Positions 1 through 7,859 of a stretch of 64,000 bases of DNA are shown here, piece by piece. The stretch is from an uncultured Candidatus Melainabacteria bacterium (GTDB lineage Bacteria > Cyanobacteriota > Vampirovibrionia > Gastranaerophilales > Gastranaerophilaceae). The position numbers and the translations under genes are program-made. How positions within the stretch are numbered: the stretch's first letter is position 1; each line of letters opens with the position of its first letter. The notes beneath the pieces were generated by a model that was given only the letters and a program-made list of their open reading frames with translations, had not been told where the DNA came from and searched no databases. Location: contig CAKUTL010000002.1 of the NCBI GenBank assembly GCA_934692295.1, forward strand, positions 45,464 through 109,463. Direction: 5' to 3'.

Positions 1-654
1 TGATGAAAATTCTGAATTATTTATTATTTGGTATAATTCATTATTTTGAAGATAATCCGAATTATTTTTTATAAGTTTTTCAAATATCAGATAATTTATT
101 AAGTTGTTAATTTGTGGATGGGCAATTTTGTCATGATTATTAATAAACTTTTTGATTGAATCATATTGAAAATTCATTTTATTGTTCTTAAAATTTTTTA
201 CTCCGGTTTTTACAAAAGGAGAAATATAAGATAAAATTTTGTCATTATCTATAGCAGTTATAGAAATTTTGTTAGAAATATTATTGGTATCTATCTTATC
301 GTTATATATATTACTCTCTTTGTACAAACTCTTAAAATTTTTAGCAAAAATATTATTAGTATGTATCTTATCGATATAGCTATTTGTAAAAGAAGTATTT
401 TTAGAAAAAATTTTCAGAAAATAATTTTCAAAAATAAAATTTAAAAAACATTTTGAGTTGTATCCAATTCCGTAGCAAATATCTAAAACTTTAATTTTAT
501 CTTTTTGCAAAAGATTATTAAAATCCACAGGATAAATAAATTTCTCATAAGCTTCTGTTAACGCCCCAGTTGCACTGTGGTATATATCATTAAAATCCGT
601 GCTATATAGACCTACGGACCCATCATTTGTAAAATATGGATGAAACTCGTACAT
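1..654 (-). CDS. MnmC-like tRNA methyltransferase (partial)
   Basis: Open minus-strand frame of 218 codons that starts at an ATG at 654 and runs off the left edge. The N-terminus reads MYEFHPYFTNDGSVGLYS, followed by an acidic stretch and then KVLDICYGIGYNSK. This is the layout of the MnmC/DUF752 family: a short lead-in, then a Rossmann SAM-binding motif I (D-x-G/C-x-G-x-G). Known members methylate the wobble-uridine side chain of certain tRNAs. The middle of the protein is Asn/Lys/Ile-rich and diverges from the family, so the substrate is uncertain. It is divergent from thrB. The family call is fairly good; the missing C-terminus prevents checking the catalytic part. Confidence 0.6.
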   Translation of the reverse strand, partial: MYEFHPYFTNDGSVGLYSTDFNDIYHSATGALTEAYEKFIYPVDFNNLLQKDKIKVLDICYGIGYNSKCFLNFIFENYFLKIFSKNTSFTNSYIDKIHTNNIFAKNFKSLYKESNIYNDKIDTNNISNKISITAIDNDKILSYISPFVKTGVKNFKNNKMNFQYDSIKKFINNHDKIAHPQINNLINYLIFEKLIKNNSDYLQNNELYQIINNSEFSS

Positions 655-734
655 AGTCTAATTATACGGCTATTTTATAAATGTTACAAATTCTTTATAA
701 ATCTTATAAAACTACTATTTTAGGCTGTTTTTGC

Positions 735-740
735 TATAAT
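735..740 (+). promoter_or_regulatory. Probable extended -10 promoter of thrB
   Basis: TATAAT preceded by TG at the extended -10 position (TTGCTATAAT), about 30 bases before the thrB start. No clear -35 box is present, which is usual for extended -10 promoters. Inferred from sequence only. Confidence 0.5.
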
Positions 741-770
741 GTATCTGAAAGGTGAAGGTAGATTAAGATT

Positions 771-1721
771 ATGAAAATTAGCGTAAAAGTTCCAGCGACT
801 TCTGCCAATTTAGGTCCTGGGTTTGACTGTTTAGGTATGGCTTTACCTCTATATAATACTATTACTATTGAGGAAACAGTATTACCGGGTACAGGGGTTG
901 AAATTAACGTTATTCCTGAAAGTCCGGCGATTGATGAATTGTCTTTGGAACATATACCTTTAGATGAAAACAGTTTAGTTTATAAAGCTGTTGAATTGTT
1001 ATATAACTCAATTGGACAATCTCCAAGCGAATTAAAAATAAATATCCATTCAAATATTCCGGTTGCAAGAGGACTAGGAAGTAGTGCTTCTGTAGTTGTA
1101 GGTGCTTTAATTGCAGCAAACGAACTTCTTGGACGTCCTGCTGATGAAGTTGCATTATTATCTATCGCTTGTGAAATAGAGGGGCACCCTGATAATATTA
1201 CACCTGCAATTGTCGGTGGGCTTGTTATCTCATCTCAAGAAGAGGATGGAACTGTTTTATATAGAAAATTAGAATGGCCTACTGAATGGGCTATAACCGT
1301 TTGTACTCCAGATTTTGAATTATCGACTGATATTGCAAGATCAGTACTTCCTAAAGAAGTACCGATGAAAGATGCAATTTTCAATGCTCAAAGACTTGCA
1401 ATGTTTGTTCAAGCTGTTCATACAAAAGATGCTGAACTGATGAAATTAGCGTTGCATGATAGATTACACCAACCTTATAGAATGAAGTTGATGCAAGGTT
1501 TGGATAAAATTATCGAAAACCTTCGTCATATTGAGAATGTTTTAGGATGTGTAATCAGTGGTGCTGGTTCATCAATACTTGTTATTTCTCAAAAAGGTGG
1601 AGATTTAGACAAAATCAAAAGTATTGTTAAAGATACATGGGCTGAGCAAAATATCAAATGTGATATTAAAACGATGAACGTTGAACAAAATGGTGCTCAA
1701 ATTATTTCTAATGAAGATTAG
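771..1721 (+). CDS. thrB: Homoserine kinase
   Basis: GHMP-family kinase of 316 residues, the usual length for ThrB. It phosphorylates homoserine with ATP in the threonine pathway in the cytosol. The N-terminal PATSANLGPGFD (residues 8-19) is the substrate-side signature of homoserine kinases. The ATP-binding glycine-rich loop GLGSSAS is at residues 101-107. A C-terminal GAGSS loop is also visible. The gene stands alone, without thrC or hom beside it, and is read from the extended -10 promoter just upstream. The ATG at 771 is the only sensible start; its purine-rich AAGG lies rather far upstream. Confidence 0.95.
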   Translation: MKISVKVPATSANLGPGFDCLGMALPLYNTITIEETVLPGTGVEINVIPESPAIDELSLEHIPLDENSLVYKAVELLYNSIGQSPSELKINIHSNIPVARGLGSSASVVVGALIAANELLGRPADEVALLSIACEIEGHPDNITPAIVGGLVISSQEEDGTVLYRKLEWPTEWAITVCTPDFELSTDIARSVLPKEVPMKDAIFNAQRLAMFVQAVHTKDAELMKLALHDRLHQPYRMKLMQGLDKIIENLRHIENVLGCVISGAGSSILVISQKGGDLDKIKSIVKDTWAEQNIKCDIKTMNVEQNGAQIISNED

Positions 1722-1757
1722 CATCGATAATTAGAAAAATTACTAATAAATAAATAC

Positions 1758-1800
1758 AAAATATCCTTCATAATGTCATTGAACAATATGGAGGATATTT
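1758..1800 (+). promoter_or_regulatory. Hairpin covering the ferredoxin ribosome-binding site
   Basis: Bases 1758-1771 and 1787-1800 form a 14-bp stem (one G-U pair) around a 15-base loop. The 3' arm contains GGAGG at 1790-1794, the Shine-Dalgarno of the ferredoxin gene starting at 1805. The stem could block translation. It could also terminate thrB read-through, since TTTTATT follows, but the uridine run is short. Confidence 0.55.
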
Positions 1801-1804
1801 TATT

Positions 1805-1990
1805 ATGAATGTACGAATTTTAGATAGTTGTGTTGGCTGTGGAGCTTGTGCCATCATAAATCCAGAAGTTTTTGATATAGTTGGGGATAAGGCAATTGTT
1901 AATCCTGACAATATAGAAAAAACTGAAGATTTATGTATCGATGCGGCTCTAAGTTGTCCGGTCAACGCTATTGAAATTGGAGATTATTAA
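1805..1990 (+). CDS. Small 4Fe-4S ferredoxin
   Basis: Mini-ferredoxin of 61 residues. Cys9, Cys12 and Cys15 form C-x2-C-x2-C, and Cys51 followed by Pro52 completes the ligand set of a single [4Fe-4S] cluster. Cys44 is extra and may form a disulfide, as in other monocluster ferredoxins of the Fer4_13/Fer4_15 type. It would act as a one-electron carrier in the cytosol; the partner enzyme cannot be told from context. The gene is single and strongly acidic. Its GGAGG ribosome site lies ten bases before the ATG, inside a long hairpin. Confidence 0.88.
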   Translation: MNVRILDSCVGCGACAIINPEVFDIVGDKAIVNPDNIEKTEDLCIDAALSCPVNAIEIGDY

Positions 1991-2073
1991 GAATTGTAAA
2001 ACCTTTAAATGCACTAATAGTCATACCTTTTAAATCTTAGCCATATATTTAGTAAATTCCTTTCATGAAAAAT

Positions 2074-2094
2074 ACTTTATATATAAGTAAGGTA
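2074..2094 (+). promoter_or_regulatory. Shared promoter-like element, copy 1
   Basis: ACTTTATATATAAGTAAGGTA, 40 bases before the start of the small gene at 2135. Near-identical elements precede four other small genes in this window (at 7787, 35497, 44031 and 59445). Likely a common promoter core; no -35 is evident. Confidence 0.5.
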
Positions 2095-2134
2095 GATTAA
2101 AATTTTCAAATCAAAATGGAAAGGTAGGTTATTT

Positions 2135-2545
2135 ATGGCTCCAATTACTATGGGTTCCCCAATTTACACATTTGTAGATGGAACAAAAGGAAGTATGACA
2201 AATCGTACGCAATGTGCAAAGGAACACTTAAAAAATAATTTGAAACTTAACTTACAAGCTTCAGCTCTTGGTATTACTGGTGCAGCCGTTGCTCTCAAAC
2301 CATCAATCGCTGCTAAATTAGCAAAAGGAGTAGGTAAAATGGCAGGTGCTGTTGGTTTAAATAAAATGGCAGCCGCAATTGCTAAAAATCCTAAGAAATA
2401 TGGTCTTATAGGTTTAGCTACTGCCGGTGTTATGGCATTAACTTCAATAGTTCAATCTCATGCTTATAAAGCAGGTCAAATTGATCAAAAATATACTGAT
2501 GCAGCGGCAATTGAAACTCAAACAAAAAATGTGGTTTTAGGATAA
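2135..2545 (+). CDS. Small Ala/Gly-rich membrane-associated protein, unknown function
   Basis: A 136-residue protein that I do not recognise. The first 40 residues are polar (MAPITMGSPIYTFVDG...). Two amphipathic to hydrophobic Ala/Gly/Leu-rich segments follow, at roughly 40-75 and 90-107, resembling membrane-inserting helices. The tail is polar. There is no cleavable signal peptide. It is a single-gene unit with a purine-rich ribosome site (AGGTAGG) and a strong terminator directly after it. Its promoter element is shared with other small orphan genes in the window, which suggests co-regulation. Confidence 0.7.
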   Translation: MAPITMGSPIYTFVDGTKGSMTNRTQCAKEHLKNNLKLNLQASALGITGAAVALKPSIAAKLAKGVGKMAGAVGLNKMAAAIAKNPKKYGLIGLATAGVMALTSIVQSHAYKAGQIDQKYTDAAAIETQTKNVVLG

Positions 2546-2564
2546 TAATAAATATCAAAAAATT

Positions 2565-2596
2565 AAAAGGCATAGATACAATCTATGCCTTTTTTT
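2565..2596 (+). terminator. Rho-independent terminator
   Basis: A 13-bp perfect stem (AAAAGGCATAGAT with its complement), a 3-base loop and a T run, directly after the gene ending at 2545. The 3' arm overlaps the stop codon of the convergent small gene. Confidence 0.9.
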
Positions 2597-2753
2597 CATA
2601 TGTTAAACATATTTTCAATTTATTTCTTTGAATATCAACAATCGCCCATCTTATAAGCTCTCCATATTTACTTTTTAGAGATTGTTCAATATATTCAGTT
2701 GATAAATCGTCCTTATTATCAATATAGGTAATTTCTGATAAAATTTTAGTCAT
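2583..2753 (-). CDS. 56-residue protein coupled to glmS, unknown function
   Basis: The minus-strand frame begins with ATG one base after the glmS stop (TAA T ATG) and ends inside the terminator hairpin. The product starts MTKILSEITYIDNK and continues with a globular-looking charged sequence (GELIRWAIVDIQRNKLKI). It has no signal peptide or membrane segment. The one-base spacing implies translational coupling to glmS. The composition is normal for a real protein, with an alternating hydrophobic pattern. I do not recognise a family. Below the usual size cut-off, so easily missed. Confidence 0.6.
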   Translation of the reverse strand: MTKILSEITYIDNKDDLSTEYIEQSLKSKYGELIRWAIVDIQRNKLKICLTYEKKA

Positions 2754-2754
2754 A

Positions 2755-4599
2755 TTATTCAACCGTTACCGATTTTGCCAAGTTTCTAGGTTGGTCAACG
2801 TCTTTGCCTAAAAATTCTGCAATATAGTATGCAATCAATTGTAAAGGAACTGTTGCAATAATTGGAGATAAAAATTCATGAACTTCCGGAACCTTGATTA
2901 TATAATCAAATAAGTCTTCTAGTTTTGGCTCAGATGAATTTGTTAATGCAACCATTCTTGCGTTTCTAGCCTTTGCTTCTTCACTATTAGATAATAATTT
3001 TTCAAATACGGAACCTTGCATAAGGATTGATAATACAGGCATTGTTTCATCAAGCATTGCAATAGGTCCGTGTTTAAGTTCTCCAGCAGGATAACCAGTA
3101 GCATTAATATAACTAATTTCTTTTAATTTTAATGCTCCTTCTAAAGCTGTTGGGTAGTTGATTCCTCTTGCAATATAGATAAAATCTCTAGTATTTGCAT
3201 ATTTTCTTGCACATGCTTGAATTCCTTCTTTATGAGCTAGAATTTGTTCAATTTTTTGAGGAAGAACAAGCATTTCAGCCTTAATTTCATTCAATTCATC
3301 TGTTGGCATAGATTCTTTAATTTCAGCCATATATAACGCTAATAAATAGAATGAAGTTAACTGAGCAATATATGATTTTGTAGCAGCAACAGATACCTCA
3401 ATACCTGCACTAACAGGGATTAAACTATCAGCTTCTCTTGCCATTGCACTATCAGGTCTGTTTGTAATAATTAAAACATGAGAACCCTTAGCTTTTGCTT
3501 GTTTTATAGCTGTCAAGGTATCTGCTGTTTCACCTGATTGAGATACCCCAATTACCAGTGTATGCTCATTTGTAACTGTTTTCCTGTAGATGTATTCACT
3601 AGATGCTTCAACATCAACAGGAATACCACAAAAACTTTCAATAATGTATTTTCCAACCATTGCGGCATGAAGAGATGTTCCACACGCAATAACTTGAATT
3701 CTATTTAATTTTCTCAAGTGTTCTTTAGTTAATTTTACTTCATCAAGAACAATTGGGGAATCAGAAGTATGAAGTTTTCCAATAAGGATATTTCTGATAA
3801 CATCAGGTTGTTCATGGATTTCTTTTAACATGAAGTGTTTAAAGCCCATTTTGCTAAGAGCAACCGGTTCCCAAGGTAAAACTTCAACTTTCGGAATAAT
3901 TTCTCCACCAAATTCATCTTCTAATTTTAAAGAATTTGGAGTTAACGTTACAACTTGGTTATCTTTAATATAAATTGCTTTGTTTGTATGTTTAATAATT
4001 GCCGGAACATCAGATGCTACGTAATATTCACCTTCTCCAACACCAACAACTAAAGGAGCATTTCTTTTTGTTGCAACAAGTTTATTTGGTTCATCATTGT
4101 GCATAATACATAGAGCATAAGCACCTTCTAATCTCTTTGTTGCCATTTGAACAGCTTTAGTAAGATCTTTAACTTCTCCATAAATCATTGCAACTAAATG
4201 TGCAACAGTTTCTGTATCTGTTTGAGATCGGAATTTACATCCTTTCGCTTCAAGTTCAGCTTTTAATTCTTTATAATTTTCAATAATCCCATTGTGAACT
4301 ACAACTAATTTTCCACAACCACAAGTATGAGGGTGTGCATTAACAACAGTTGGAGCTCCATGAGTTGCCCATCTGATATGACCAATTCCAAGAGTTGATT
4401 TTGAAATTTCGTAAGCATGAGGTGCTAATTCTTCTCTTAAATTTTTAAGTTTACCTTCTGCTTTATAAACTTTAATTTCATTTGGACATTTTACTGCAAT
4501 TCCAGATGAATCATATCCTCTGTATTCTAATTGTTCTAAGCCATCTAATAGAATATCAACGGCCGGTTTATTTCCTATATATCCAACAATACCACACAT
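2755..4599 (-). CDS. glmS: Glutamine-fructose-6-phosphate aminotransferase (isomerizing)
   Basis: Full-length GlmS of 614 residues. It makes glucosamine-6-phosphate from fructose-6-phosphate and glutamine, the entry to UDP-GlcNAc and peptidoglycan. The N-terminal MCGIVGYIG exposes Cys2 as the Ntn glutaminase nucleophile after Met removal. A GHIRWATHG motif follows. Two SIS sugar-isomerase domains occupy the second half (ACGTSLHA, SQSGETADTL). The C-terminus ends DQPRNLAKSVTVE, as is typical. The ribosome site AAGGAGAG is well placed. I see no glmS ribozyme in the short upstream region. wecB and the nagA-like gene in this window work on related sugars. Confidence 0.97.
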   Translation of the reverse strand: MCGIVGYIGNKPAVDILLDGLEQLEYRGYDSSGIAVKCPNEIKVYKAEGKLKNLREELAPHAYEISKSTLGIGHIRWATHGAPTVVNAHPHTCGCGKLVVVHNGIIENYKELKAELEAKGCKFRSQTDTETVAHLVAMIYGEVKDLTKAVQMATKRLEGAYALCIMHNDEPNKLVATKRNAPLVVGVGEGEYYVASDVPAIIKHTNKAIYIKDNQVVTLTPNSLKLEDEFGGEIIPKVEVLPWEPVALSKMGFKHFMLKEIHEQPDVIRNILIGKLHTSDSPIVLDEVKLTKEHLRKLNRIQVIACGTSLHAAMVGKYIIESFCGIPVDVEASSEYIYRKTVTNEHTLVIGVSQSGETADTLTAIKQAKAKGSHVLIITNRPDSAMAREADSLIPVSAGIEVSVAATKSYIAQLTSFYLLALYMAEIKESMPTDELNEIKAEMLVLPQKIEQILAHKEGIQACARKYANTRDFIYIARGINYPTALEGALKLKEISYINATGYPAGELKHGPIAMLDETMPVLSILMQGSVFEKLLSNSEEAKARNARMVALTNSSEPKLEDLFDYIIKVPEVHEFLSPIIATVPLQLIAYYIAEFLGKDVDQPRNLAKSVTVE

Positions 4600-4687
4600 A
4601 TTGTATCTCTCCTTAAAATAACTACAATATATATGGTATCATTAAAATAAGACTTTTCTAATCCCTTAATATAATTTTTACATTAGG

Positions 4688-5230
4688 TTAATCTAATATA
4701 TGAATTCCTGCTCCTGTCATTGTTGGTCGGTAAACATTATGGTAGCCCCAACCGTTATTACCATAATAACCTCTATTATAGGAAGGTCCAAATTTGTTTA
4801 TATAAGGGGAGGTTAATATGGATGGAGTCATACCTGTTGGTTGACCGATTAAACTATTCATTAATCTATTTTTGATAGTTGTTTGCGGGTAATAGTTGCT
4901 CTGATTTGCAGAATAATAACCATTATCATAATCATTTCCACGATAATTTGCCAAAGCATTATTCATTCTCTGACTAATAGACATTGATGGATAATTTTGA
5001 TTGAATAGCTCCTTTTCTATTCTGCTTAATCTTGAACTATTACTTTCTTTCCTATACGTTTGCCTAAATAAATATTTTTCAATTCTTGTTAAATCTCCAT
5101 CATAAATGTTTTCATCATAATAATTATAATTAGAATTTGGTACATTTGTTATATGTTTAACAGTATAAGCAAAAGCTACGTTCAAATTTAAAATTATTAT
5201 TAACCCAATTAGTGCTATTAAATTTCTCAT
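4688..5230 (-). CDS. Secreted protein with R-x-E-x-x-[IL]F motif repeats, unknown function
   Basis: A 180-residue exported protein. It has a classic signal peptide (MRNLIALIGLIIILNLNVAFA). Tandem short motifs follow: LTRIEKYLFRQTY, then LSRIEKELFNQNYP, then a third degenerate copy. This RIEK-x-LF repeat resembles motifs I associate with exported proteins of Cyanobacteria and Melainabacteria, but I cannot name a function. The C-terminal half is Tyr/Asn/Gly-rich and probably disordered. I chose ATG at 5230 because GGGG lies six bases upstream; a GTG at 5233 would add one residue. Confidence 0.7.
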   Translation of the reverse strand: MRNLIALIGLIIILNLNVAFAYTVKHITNVPNSNYNYYDENIYDGDLTRIEKYLFRQTYRKESNSSRLSRIEKELFNQNYPSMSISQRMNNALANYRGNDYDNGYYSANQSNYYPQTTIKNRLMNSLIGQPTGMTPSILTSPYINKFGPSYNRGYYGNNGWGYHNVYRPTMTGAGIHILD

Positions 5231-5342
5231 CACTCACCCCTTCTTTTTAAATATGTTATAAAGATTTATAATAATTTTTAATCGTCTTATCAGTGAATCT
5301 TAACAATTAGCCAACTAGAGGAAATAATGTTAAAATCCTTAT

Positions 5343-7424
5343 ATGTTTGGATTTAATAAAAAAGAGAATAATAAGAAAAAACAAGTTATCGCATATGTTC
5401 ATACCCATTGGGATAGAGAATGGTACAGAGAATTTGAGGTTTTCAGACTAAGACTTTTAAAAATTCTTGACAACGTTTTAAATATGTTAGAACAAGATAA
5501 ACTTCCGTCTTTTTATTTTGACGGACAAGTTTCGGCTCTTCTTGATTACCTTGAAATGCGACCTGAAAAAGAACAATTAGTCAGAGATTTAGTTGCACAA
5601 AAAAAACTTTTTATCGGTCCTTTTTATTGTTTAGTTGACGAATTTTTGACTGACGGTATTTGTTTTATGAAAAACCTAGAAATAGGGATGAAGATAGCTC
5701 AGAATTTCGGTTGTGAAGATTTTATCGGCTATTTTGCTGATACTTTTGGGCATAGTAAAAATGTTCCACTCATTCTAAAAGATTTTGGTATAGATAAAAC
5801 TATCGTATGGCGTGGTTGTGGAGATTTGCCTTCTGAATTTATCTTTAATGGTGTAAATACTGTTAACCTGATTAGAGGTTACTTTATGGATATATTTTCT
5901 TCAGACAAATTTATTGAAGATAAGGCAAAATTCTTAAAAAACAATCTTGATAAAATTGCAGAAAAATCTAAAGATATTCTTCTTTTACCTATTGGTGCTG
6001 ATCATTTAGGTATTCCGGAAGATATAAGTTCTCAAATAGATTTGGTAAATCAATATTTGGAAGATTACGAAATTGTTTTAGGTTCTCCTTTTGATTATTT
6101 TGAAAAAGTAAAATTCAAAGAAAAATATAGTGATGAACTTCGGGATAATTCTAAAACATTTATTTTGCAGGGTTCATATTCCGCAAGAACCAAATTAAAA
6201 CAAATGAACACTGAATGTTCTTATAAATTAGATCTTGCAAATAAACTTCAAATTAATTATGGAAACAATTATGCAAATTCAATTGAATATGCTTATAAAT
6301 TGTTACTTCAAAATCAGGCACATGATAGCATTTGTGGTTGTTCTCTAGATACTGTCCATTTTGAAAATATGGTCAGATATAATAAAATTCTTCAAATTGC
6401 AAATACTATAATTGAAGAAATAAGAACACCTCTACCTGACAATTTATCCATGAGTTTCAAATATCCAGATAAATATAAACTATTAGAAATTGAAAGAGAT
6501 TATATTGAAGATGGAACTCAAGTAGTTTCGCAGCGAAAAGGTTTTCCTGCAAAACTTTTATATGACACGTCCAAAATTCCGGTTACAGAGGATTATACAA
6601 CTCTCTATACATTGTTAAAAGAATTTAATCCTGATTCAAAATCCTCAGATAAAGATGTTTTTGTTGATAATTTTGAAATTTTTAATAAAAATATAAGGAT
6701 TGAAGTGGTAGATGGACAAATAAATCTTTATGACAAATCAACCTGTTATAAAAATTTTATTGAATTTGTTCGCTATAAAGATGTTGGAGATACCTATAAT
6801 TTTGCACCTGTTGTTGATGATAAGGGAGAGGTTGCAGTAATTAAATCTGTCAAAAAAATTATGGACGGAACTTTAAGATGTGGAATCCGTATTACAACAT
6901 CATTTTTCAATGTCGATGTATATTTGAATAAAAAATCAAAACTTCTAAATTTTAAAATTAAATTTCCAAATCTTCTAACAAATAGACTTTGGCAAGTTCG
7001 TTTTAACTTTCCGAAAAAAGTAACAGAAACTTATTCTGAAGATATGAATTTACTTGTAAAAAGAAAGTTTGATTCAAACTATAATTTAAGAGAAAATCTT
7101 CCACAAGAAAAAGGTCAAGAAGCTTGGACTAATACAGCACCTATGCAAAGATTTGTTTGGGCAAATGGGCTAGGGATAATTACACATGGCTTAACAGAAT
7201 ACGAGGTTTATAAAAATACCTTATCTGTTACACTATTGCGAAGTATTGGTGTAATTTCTAATCCTAAAAATCCGGCACGAACAACTCCTGCTGGTCCTCC
7301 GCTAGAGGTTCCTGCAGCTCAGCAATTAGGAGAAAATACTGCAGAATTTTCAATTGGATTTATACCTGTTAAAGACTGGGCAACATACGTAGAAGAGGTT
7401 TATCCACAAACAATTCTATTTTAG
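5343..7424 (+). CDS. GH38 alpha-mannosidase family glycosidase
   Basis: Glycoside hydrolase family 38 protein of 693 residues without signal peptide, so cytosolic. His20, His22 and Asp24 (HTHWDREWY) are the zinc-side N-terminal signature. Asp133 in ADTFGHS corresponds to the family nucleophile. QAHDSICGCSLD is a further conserved motif carrying a zinc ligand His. It probably cleaves alpha-mannosides taken up from host or diet, or mannosylglycerate as MngB does; the sequence does not decide. It is shorter than the usual 850-1000 residues, mainly in the C-terminal beta domains. It is monocistronic. A nine-codon frame with a better ribosome site (5327-5356) overlaps its start. Confidence 0.88.
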   Translation: MFGFNKKENNKKKQVIAYVHTHWDREWYREFEVFRLRLLKILDNVLNMLEQDKLPSFYFDGQVSALLDYLEMRPEKEQLVRDLVAQKKLFIGPFYCLVDEFLTDGICFMKNLEIGMKIAQNFGCEDFIGYFADTFGHSKNVPLILKDFGIDKTIVWRGCGDLPSEFIFNGVNTVNLIRGYFMDIFSSDKFIEDKAKFLKNNLDKIAEKSKDILLLPIGADHLGIPEDISSQIDLVNQYLEDYEIVLGSPFDYFEKVKFKEKYSDELRDNSKTFILQGSYSARTKLKQMNTECSYKLDLANKLQINYGNNYANSIEYAYKLLLQNQAHDSICGCSLDTVHFENMVRYNKILQIANTIIEEIRTPLPDNLSMSFKYPDKYKLLEIERDYIEDGTQVVSQRKGFPAKLLYDTSKIPVTEDYTTLYTLLKEFNPDSKSSDKDVFVDNFEIFNKNIRIEVVDGQINLYDKSTCYKNFIEFVRYKDVGDTYNFAPVVDDKGEVAVIKSVKKIMDGTLRCGIRITTSFFNVDVYLNKKSKLLNFKIKFPNLLTNRLWQVRFNFPKKVTETYSEDMNLLVKRKFDSNYNLRENLPQEKGQEAWTNTAPMQRFVWANGLGIITHGLTEYEVYKNTLSVTLLRSIGVISNPKNPARTTPAGPPLEVPAAQQLGENTAEFSIGFIPVKDWATYVEEVYPQTILF

Positions 7425-7433
7425 CAAAATAAA

Positions 7434-7457
7434 AAGCACTCATTTATTTGAGTGCTT
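7434..7457. terminator. Bidirectional hairpin terminator
   Basis: A 9-bp stem, AAGCACTCA with TGAGTGCTT, around a 6-base loop between convergent genes. The T run is better on the minus strand (TTTTTATTTT), so it serves the 81-residue gene most clearly. Confidence 0.7.
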
Positions 7458-7512
7458 AATTTATGTTTCCTATCCTTATTCCTTATATTTCTTTTCTCTT
7501 TATTCCTATTGA

Positions 7513-7758
7513 TTATCCAACAACTTTTGATACAAAATTTATGGCTTCGAAGAATGAATCTTTAACAAATTCCTTTGCCAATACTTGAATTGGTCTATTT
7601 TCGATACAATCAAACACGTAATAGATTGGATCTTGTGAATTATTGAATCTCATTCTTCTATCGTGATTTTCTAAATATTTAAATTCTTTTGTTACTCTTG
7701 ATTTTCTAGCGGTTGGTTTAACCATTGTTCCAAAAGCTTGACCTGATGTTGATACCAT
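7513..7758 (-). CDS. 81-residue basic protein, unknown function
   Basis: A small soluble basic protein. A Ser/Thr/Lys-rich start (MVSTSGQAFGTMVKPTARKS) is followed by a compact region, YLENHDRRMRFNNSQDPIYYVFD, then a helix. There is no signal peptide, membrane helix or recognisable domain. The start is the only plausible one, preceded by a purine-rich GAGAGAAGAGAG stretch. The shared ACTTTATATA promoter element lies 28 bases upstream, linking it to four other orphan genes here. I cannot assign a function. Confidence 0.65.
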   Translation of the reverse strand: MVSTSGQAFGTMVKPTARKSRVTKEFKYLENHDRRMRFNNSQDPIYYVFDCIENRPIQVLAKEFVKDSFFEAINFVSKVVG

Positions 7759-7786
7759 ATTATTTTCTCTCTTCTCTCTTATTTAT

Positions 7787-7806
7787 ATCTTACATATATA
7801 TAAAGT
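7787..7806 (-). promoter_or_regulatory. Shared promoter-like element, copy 2
   Basis: On the minus strand this reads ACTTTATATATATGTAAGAT, 28 bases before the ATG at 7758. It matches the elements at 2074, 35497, 44031 and 59445. Confidence 0.45.
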
Positions 7807-7859
7807 AAATATTCCTAGAAAAATTGACTTTTTTAAAAGCAAATGTTAACTTATGTTAA

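Noticed and set aside
4600..4687. glmS ribozyme or riboswitch upstream of glmS
   Set aside because: The leader is only about 90 bases, AT-rich and lacks the conserved double-pseudoknot core.
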